Below, one piece after another: positions 58,703 through 64,000 of a DNA stretch of 64,000 nucleotides. Below the pieces are notes generated by a model that had not been told where the DNA came from, did no database searches, and worked only from the letters and a program-made list of their open reading frames with translations. Origin of the DNA: Catelliglobosispora koreensis DSM 44566 (lineage in GTDB: Bacteria > Actinomycetota > Actinomycetes > Mycobacteriales > Micromonosporaceae); assembly GCF_000379685.1 (NCBI RefSeq), contig NZ_KB903291.1:186001-250000 (forward strand), given 5' to 3'. The stretch's first letter is position 1. Every line of letters starts with the position of its first letter. The position numbers and the translations under genes are program-made.

Positions 58703-61700
58703 CCGGCTGGAACAGTCAGGGCGCGATGCCGTGGCAGGAGCTGCACCGTCACCTTCAAGCCGTCGCCGATCCGCTTGCTGCCGCAGGCGATCTGCCCGTC
58801 TCCCGCAAGCGTGAACGCCCGCCGCCCGTCGAGGTCGAACGCGGACACAGCACCGTTCCCTATGCCGAGCTGCACTGTCACAGCAACTTCAGCTTCCTCG
58901 ACGGCGCATCCGAACCCGAAGAGCTGGTCGCCGAAGCGGTCCGGCTAGGACTGACCGGTCTGGCGGTCACCGATCACGACGGCTTCTACGGTGTGGTCCG
59001 CTTCGCTAACGCCGCCGCTGAGGCGGGCCTGCCGACAGTCTTCGGCGCCGAGCTCTCCCTCGGCCTGCCCGGCCCGCAGAACGGCATCCCCGACCCGGCA
59101 GGGAACCATCTGCTCGTGCTCGCCCGTGGTCAGAGCGGCTATCACAAGCTCGCCGGCGTGATCGGCGACGCTCAGCTTGAGGGCAAGGAGAAGGGGCGGC
59201 CGGTGTACGACCTGGGCCAGGCCGCGGCACGCCTCAAAGATCACGTGCTGGTGCTGACCGGATGCCGTAAAGGCGCTGTGCCAGCCGCGATCGAGCGCGG
59301 TGACCTTGACCTGGCCGCGTGTGAGCTCGACCGGCTCACCGCGTTGTTCGGCAAGGGCAATGTCGCCGTCGAGCTGACCTGCCACGGCGCGCCCACCGAC
59401 CTCGACCGCATCGACGCCCTCGCGGACCTTGCTGGCCGGTTCGGGTTACCGCTCGTGGCCACCAACAACGTCCACTACCACCAACCCGCGCGCCGCAAGC
59501 TGGCCACCATCATGGCAGCGGTGCGGGCACGCACATCGCTGGACGGAATCGACCCGTGGCTGCCCGCCGCGGCCACCGCTCATCTGCGCTCCGGCGACGA
59601 GATGGCGCGGCTGCTGCACTGGTATCCGCAATCGGTGCCGTACGCCGCCACCTTGGCCGCCGAGCTGGCGTTCAACCTGCGCCACATCGCCCCAGATCTG
59701 CCGCCTTTCCCTGTCCCGGCCGGTCATGACGAGGCCAGCTGGCTGCGTCATCAGGTGATGCTCGGCGCCGCCGAACGCTACGGCCCGCCGCAGGCCCATC
59801 CGGAGGCGTATGCGCAGATTGAGCACGAGCTGGAACTCATTACCAGGCTTAACTTTCCAGGCTACTTTCTGGTGGTCTGGGATCTGGTCCGGTTCTGCCG
59901 CGAGAGCGGGATCCTTTGTCAGGGCAGAGGATCGGCGGCGAACTCGGCGGTCTGTTACGCCCTGTACATCACCAACGTCGACGCCGTGCAGCATCGCCTT
60001 CTCTTCGAACGATTCCTTGCCCCGGAACGCGACGGCCCGCCCGACATCGACATCGACATCGAGTCCGACCGCCGCGAAGAAGTCATCCAGTACGTGTACC
60101 GCACGCACGGACGGCGGCATACGGCCCAGGTCGCCAACGTCATAAGCTACCGGCCCAAGAGCGCCGTTCGCGATGTCGCGAAAGCGTTCGGGCACAGCCC
60201 CGGCCAGCAGGATGCCTGGAGTAAGCAGATCGAACGCTGGTCGGAGATCAAAGCGTCCGATGTAGACGGCATTCCCGGGCATGTCATCGACTTCGCCAAC
60301 GAGATTATGCGCGCCCCCCGGCATCTGGGTATCCACTCTGGTGGCATGGTGATCTGCGATCGGCCGGTGACCGAGGTCGTCCCGGTCGAATGGGCCCGGA
60401 TGGAGAACCGGTCGGTCCTGCAGTGGGACAAGGATTCCTGCGCTGACGCCGGCCTCGTCAAGTTTGATCTCCTCGGGCTGGGGATGCTCAGTGCGCTGCG
60501 CTACTGCTACGAATTCCTCGGCCAGCAGCTCGATCTCGGCCGGATGCGCACCGACGATCCCGAGGTCTACGAGATGCTGTGCCAGGCCGACACCGTCGGG
60601 GTGTTCCAGGTCGAGTCCCGGGCGCAGATGGCCACCTTGCCGCGCCTGCGCCCGCGTGAGTTCTACGACATCGTGGTCGAGGTGGCGCTGATCCGCCCGG
60701 GGCCGATTCAAGGCGGCGCGGTCCACCCGTATATCAACCGCCGCAACGGGAAAGAAGATGTCACCTACGCACATCCGTTGATGCGCAACGCTTTGGAGAA
60801 GACCCTCGGCGTCGTCCTGTTCCAGGAACAGGTCATGCAGCTGGCCATCGACGTCGCCGGGTTCACCGCCGAGGAGTCCGACAAACTCCGCCGAGCTATG
60901 GGCTCTAAGCGCTCCGAGGAGAAGATGCTCAAGCTCAAAGCAACCTTCGACGAAGGTTGCGCGAGAAATGATGTGCCCCAGCACATCGCCGACGATCTGT
61001 TCTTGAAGATGGCCGCGTTCGCCAGTTACGGCTTCCCCGAAAGCCACGCGATGTCGTTCGCCTACCTCGTGTACGCCAGCGCCTGGCTCAAACGCTATTA
61101 CCCCGGCCCGTTCTGCGCCGCGCTACTCAAGGCCTACCCTCTGGGTTTCTACAGCCCGCAATCCGTCGTCGACGACGCCCGCCGCCACGGTGTCGAGGTC
61201 CGCCGCCCGGACATCAACCTGTCGCAAGCCAAGGCCTGCATCGAATCCACCTCCACCACACGCTGGGGAAGCTATGCGGGCCAGGCGCCGTCACGCTGGG
61301 GGTTGGACGGGCCGGCGGTGCGCCTGGGACTGGATCAGGTGCGCAGCATCTCCGAAGATCTCGCCGAACTAATCGTGACCGAACGGGATAAGAACGGCGA
61401 CTATCTCGACATGCCCGACCTCGCCCGCCGTTGTCAGCTCAAAACGATCCATCTTGAGGCGCTGGCGACCTCCGATGCGTTCGCGTGCTTCGGATTAGAC
61501 CGGCGCCAAGCATTATGGCAAGCCGGCGCCGCCGCACAGGAGAAAGCTGACCGGCTCCCTGGCACCATCGCCGGAGTCCACGCCCCGACATTGCCGGGCA
61601 TGGATGACCGCGACCGGCTCGTCGCCGACGTGTGGGCCACCGGCCTATCCCCGGACAACCATCCCATCGGCCTGGTCCGCGAGAACCTTGACGCTCAACA

Positions 61701-62016
61701 GGTTTTGCCCGTCATTCAGCTAAAGAACGTTCCGGACAAGACCAGAGTTTCCGTAGGCGGCCTCGTCACCCACCGGCAGCGCCCAGGTACCGCCCGCGGT
61801 GTGACCTTCATGAGCCTGGAAGACGAAACCGGGATCTGCAATGTCGTGGTGTCCCAAGGAGTCTGGGCTCGATTCCGCCACATCGCCAGACGCAGTCCCG
61901 CACTGATCGTCCGGGGCCGCCTCGAAGTCGCCAACAACGTCCGGAACCTCATCGCCGACAAGATCACGGCGCTACCTATCAGCGCACAGCCGGGCGCCTC
62001 TCGAGACTTCCGTTGA
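58699..62016 (+). CDS. dnaE2: Error-prone DNA polymerase DnaE2
   Basis: 1105 aa from TTG 58,699, which overlaps the imuB stop (TTGA) and reproduces the usual DnaE2 N-terminus (GWNSQGAMPWQEL). N-terminal PHP domain (AELHCHSNFSFLDGASEPEE, residues 57-76), polymerase palm with PDIDIDIESDRREE near residue 450, a CQGRGSAANSAVCYALYITN block and a C-terminal OB domain (RVSVGGLVTHRQRPGTARGV). Catalyses mutagenic bypass of DNA lesions with ImuA' and ImuB; induced by LexA release. Confidence 0.95.
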   Translation: MTGWNSQGAMPWQELHRHLQAVADPLAAAGDLPVSRKRERPPPVEVERGHSTVPYAELHCHSNFSFLDGASEPEELVAEAVRLGLTGLAVTDHDGFYGVVRFANAAAEAGLPTVFGAELSLGLPGPQNGIPDPAGNHLLVLARGQSGYHKLAGVIGDAQLEGKEKGRPVYDLGQAAARLKDHVLVLTGCRKGAVPAAIERGDLDLAACELDRLTALFGKGNVAVELTCHGAPTDLDRIDALADLAGRFGLPLVATNNVHYHQPARRKLATIMAAVRARTSLDGIDPWLPAAATAHLRSGDEMARLLHWYPQSVPYAATLAAELAFNLRHIAPDLPPFPVPAGHDEASWLRHQVMLGAAERYGPPQAHPEAYAQIEHELELITRLNFPGYFLVVWDLVRFCRESGILCQGRGSAANSAVCYALYITNVDAVQHRLLFERFLAPERDGPPDIDIDIESDRREEVIQYVYRTHGRRHTAQVANVISYRPKSAVRDVAKAFGHSPGQQDAWSKQIERWSEIKASDVDGIPGHVIDFANEIMRAPRHLGIHSGGMVICDRPVTEVVPVEWARMENRSVLQWDKDSCADAGLVKFDLLGLGMLSALRYCYEFLGQQLDLGRMRTDDPEVYEMLCQADTVGVFQVESRAQMATLPRLRPREFYDIVVEVALIRPGPIQGGAVHPYINRRNGKEDVTYAHPLMRNALEKTLGVVLFQEQVMQLAIDVAGFTAEESDKLRRAMGSKRSEEKMLKLKATFDEGCARNDVPQHIADDLFLKMAAFASYGFPESHAMSFAYLVYASAWLKRYYPGPFCAALLKAYPLGFYSPQSVVDDARRHGVEVRRPDINLSQAKACIESTSTTRWGSYAGQAPSRWGLDGPAVRLGLDQVRSISEDLAELIVTERDKNGDYLDMPDLARRCQLKTIHLEALATSDAFACFGLDRRQALWQAGAAAQEKADRLPGTIAGVHAPTLPGMDDRDRLVADVWATGLSPDNHPIGLVRENLDAQQVLPVIQLKNVPDKTRVSVGGLVTHRQRPGTARGVTFMSLEDETGICNVVVSQGVWARFRHIARRSPALIVRGRLEVANNVRNLIADKITALPISAQPGASRDFR

Positions 62017-62213
62017 CCTCGACCGGTTAGCTAACGTCTGTTGACACCGGTTCCACTTGCGGTGCTCAACCCGCATAACCCGAAACCTGACAAGATCGAT
62101 CTCCGGGATGTCGGAGTGCGGTTCGCCGCGGCGGACGCGCTCCACCCGGGCCAGACAGAACCCCTAGTCGACTCCGATGCCCCGCCAAACGACCGACGCC
62201 CCTTGCGCTGCGT
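62017..62213. other. Intergenic region after dnaE2
   Basis: 197 bp between convergent dnaE2 and SRAP genes. No ORF of quality and no strong hairpin are visible; only weak GC-rich dyads. Confidence 0.5.
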
Positions 62214-62951
62214 TCAGTCCAAGGGTCGGATGAGTTCGGGCCCATTGCTGCGGGCATGGTTGACTGCGCGGGAAACCGCGTAGATGTCCAGGGTTCCGGG
62301 TTCGGGTGGGCCCATCAGAATGCGGGCGGCATTCGGGTCGAGAAGGCGAGGGTCGAGCCATTCGTCCCACTGCTCTGGCAGGACGATCATGGGCATGCGG
62401 TCGTGAACCCGGCCGACGTCATCGGTGGCGTCGGTGGTGATGATGATGATGACGAAGCTGTGCAGCCACGCGTCCGGGTCGTCTTTGGGCTTGTCGGGGT
62501 CGTGCCAGCGTTCCCACACCCCCGCTGCCGCCAGTATGCCGCCGTCTTTCGGTCGCAGAAAGTAGGGCTGCTTGACCGGCTTGGGCCCGCCCTGGTCTTC
62601 CTCGACCCATTCGTAGAACCCATCGAGCGGGATCAGACAGCGGCGTGCGGCGAACGGGCGCCTGTATGAGGGCTTGTCGCTGATGGTCTCGGCACGGGCA
62701 TTGACCATCTTCGCGCCGATCTTCAGATCCTTGGCCCACGGCGGGATCAAACCCCAGCGCAGCATCTCCAGCCGCCGCACCATCTGCGCGGCCGGGTCGT
62801 CTTTGGCAAGGGTGGACAAGATCGCGGGGGCGGTCTTGGTGGGTGCCACGTTGTAGTCCTCGCGCACCCCGTCAGCGGCATAGTCGGCCGAGACGTGGAA
62901 GGTCTCCGCCAGCTGCAGCTTGGTCTTGGTCGAGGCGTAGCGTCCGCACAT
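62214..62951 (-). CDS. SRAP/HMCES-family abasic-site processing protein (YedK-like)
   Basis: 245 aa. The start must be ATG 62,951 because Cys2 is the catalytic residue (MCGRYA) and must follow the processed Met; a longer in-frame reading to 62,981 would bury it. Other active-site residues: N84 in NARAET, E114 in GFYEWVEE, H183 in VHDRMPM. The protein forms a thiazolidine link to abasic sites in single-stranded DNA and is a common partner of SOS polymerases. Convergent with dnaE2; no LexA box is seen on its own promoter side. Confidence 0.93.
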   Translation of the reverse strand: MCGRYASTKTKLQLAETFHVSADYAADGVREDYNVAPTKTAPAILSTLAKDDPAAQMVRRLEMLRWGLIPPWAKDLKIGAKMVNARAETISDKPSYRRPFAARRCLIPLDGFYEWVEEDQGGPKPVKQPYFLRPKDGGILAAAGVWERWHDPDKPKDDPDAWLHSFVIIIITTDATDDVGRVHDRMPMIVLPEQWDEWLDPRLLDPNAARILMGPPEPGTLDIYAVSRAVNHARSNGPELIRPLD

Positions 62952-63005
62952 AAACTGCACTGTGCCATTGGGCTCCGACAAACTTCACCGGCTTGCCCGA
63001 TCCGG

Positions 63006-64000
63006 TTAGGGAAGGCTCCCGTCATCGGGCCACTGGGCGGTGACCCCTGTGCGGCGTACATGGTCGGCTTCCCGCTGGGTCAGCGTCCCCCTTTCCAGGA
63101 GCAGGTCGAGCAGCTTGTCCAGTGCACCGCATGCCCCGGCGTTCACCTCGACGCGCAGCTCATCGACTCGCTGGTGCTGGAAGAGGAGTTCTACCAGGCG
63201 CGAGACGGATGGGCCGTCCCCGTACATGGTGTGAGGGCGAAGCACCTCCACCGCCTCATCGAGGCGATCTTCGGCGAGCAGCAGATCTGCCAGCTGCATG
63301 GCGGCGAGGTCGGCACCGTCGCCTCGCCGCGAGCGCAGCCAAGCCATCGCCTCATCCAGGCGGCCCTGCCGCGCGAGGTGCTGTGCCCACGTGCCGGAGG
63401 CGTGCCACGGGTCCTCGGCGGCGAGGGCGCGCAGATCGTCTTCTCGTCCCGCGTCGCTGAGAAGTTCAGCCATCCGCGCCCCGCCAAGCATGTCGCCCAT
63501 TTGCGCTCTGGCCTGGGCGTACTCGATCGCGGCATCGGTCTCGCCGTCGGCGGTCATGATGTCGAGGAGCTTGAGGGTCGCGAACCAGTTGCCATCCACG
63601 CTTAGCCGGTGCAGTTCCTCAACAGCGCCGCTCGCGGCGGCAAGTTCGGCCAGGCGCACGTTGGAGCCGGGCTCTCCGGTCGCTGCGATCTCGCGCAGGC
63701 GGTCCAGTCGTCCGCAGGCCACCAGCGCGTCGAGCAGGTAGTCGTCGGTGAGGGCCACGTGCGCGTCGTCGTGGGCCTGCAGGACATCGAGCGCAAGCTG
63801 CTGGTTTCCGGCGTCGAGCAGGCCGCCAGCGATCCGGGCCGCGGTGTGCCCTCCGCGTAGGGGCTCCATCACGATCGCGTGGTCCGCGTACTCATCCCCG
63901 GCCGCTGCCCGTTTGCGCAGCTCGGCCTGGGTGGTTCCGTATCGGATCTGGAGGTCCACGAGCTGATGGCCGGCCAGCTGGTCTCCGTCCTGCTCGGCCG
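63006..64000 (-). CDS. Helical-repeat (TPR-like) protein, 3' part (runs off the right edge)
   Basis: At least 331 codons with no stop up to the window edge, so the true start lies outside. The readable part is a solenoid of A/L/G-rich helix pairs of about 30-35 residues (GGLLDAGNQQLALDVLQAHD, LARQGRLDEAMAWLRSRRGD, LADLLLAEDRLDEAVEVLRP), as in TPR/Sel1-like scaffolds. Related long proteins in actinobacteria are annotated only as hypothetical. Binding partner unknown. Confidence 0.75.
   Translation of the reverse strand, partial: AEQDGDQLAGHQLVDLQIRYGTTQAELRKRAAAGDEYADHAIVMEPLRGGHTAARIAGGLLDAGNQQLALDVLQAHDDAHVALTDDYLLDALVACGRLDRLREIAATGEPGSNVRLAELAAASGAVEELHRLSVDGNWFATLKLLDIMTADGETDAAIEYAQARAQMGDMLGGARMAELLSDAGREDDLRALAAEDPWHASGTWAQHLARQGRLDEAMAWLRSRRGDGADLAAMQLADLLLAEDRLDEAVEVLRPHTMYGDGPSVSRLVELLFQHQRVDELRVEVNAGACGALDKLLDLLLERGTLTQREADHVRRTGVTAQWPDDGSLP

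Noticed and set aside
59446-61047. 533-aa minus ORF inside dnaE2
   Set aside because: Antisense shadow; the plus strand encodes catalytic motifs of DnaE2 throughout.
1-64000. CRISPR array
   Set aside because: I found no set of short direct repeats with regular spacers; the only protein-level repeats are in the IniB-like tail and the zinc-ribbon gene.
1-64000. Riboswitches and other leader RNAs
   Set aside because: No leader showed a recognisable conserved core; long leaders are few in this window.

Overview
The window is high-GC DNA (roughly two thirds G+C) with frequent GTG/TTG starts, leaderless-looking promoters, many ECF sigma factors, an F420-type luciferase-like oxidoreductase, a HelD-type RNA polymerase recycling ATPase, an iniBAC-like locus and an ImuA'/ImuB/DnaE2 mutasome. 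Together these point to an actinobacterium, most likely a Pseudonocardiales-type actinomycete. No ribosomal RNA is present to settle this.

Positions 1-27,376 look like ordinary, regulator-rich chromosome. In order: the start of an ECF sigma gene; a HicB-like/DUF4097/DrrAB-type ABC operon (264-3365); a secreted beta-propeller-like protein; an iniBAC-like locus (IniC-, IniA- and IniB-like on minus, divergent from an Hsp70-like protein and an IniR-like LuxR regulator, 4368-11485); a nitrilase; a MarR/SRPBCC pair under a perfect 35-bp palindrome; a tautomerase/SDR/LysR group; an ECF41 sigma factor with its NAD-epimerase partner; a short UvrA-like ATPase divergent from AraC and VOC genes; HelD; a lipoprotein; a frameshifted methyltransferase; a TetR/monooxygenase pair; an LLM oxidoreductase; and a SnoaL protein divergent from an ECF sigma factor with its own SnoaL-like tail.

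At 27,378-27,424, directly after a strong terminator, lies the 3' part of an initiator tRNA-Met without its 5' half. That is the scar expected at one end of an element integrated into a tRNA gene. No intact tRNA copy is visible to the right, so the element may run past the window. Next to the scar is an unusual four-gene conflict-type module: a HAD-phosphoribosyltransferase fusion and DprA on minus, divergent from an XRE-ImmA/IrrE protease and a protein with a tRNA-guanine-transglycosylase-like zinc site. A fifth gene of unknown function converges on it. This is my best candidate for an undescribed system.

The mobile-element core follows: an XRE repressor with two palindromic operators, an excisionase-like HTH protein, a DUF3800 protein, a free-standing integrase N-terminal domain and a full tyrosine recombinase (33,605-37,465). 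After that come accessory genes: a HEPN-motif protein, a second HTH protein, a second DprA-like protein in an operon with a GGDEF protein and a GP88 protein, a five-unit zinc-ribbon/GIY-YIG protein, DUF4192 and receiver-like genes, an orphan N6-adenine methylase, and two convergent proteins with HEPN-like ends (52,863-54,895).

The right end holds a translationally coupled imuA'-imuB-dnaE2 operon behind two LexA-type boxes (56,421-62,016), a convergent SRAP/HMCES peptidase and the 3' part of a helical-repeat protein. The SOS cassette, repressor/excisionase switch and DNA-processing genes suggest that the element, if it is one unit, responds to DNA damage. I cannot show whether the mutasome lies inside the element or on the chromosome.
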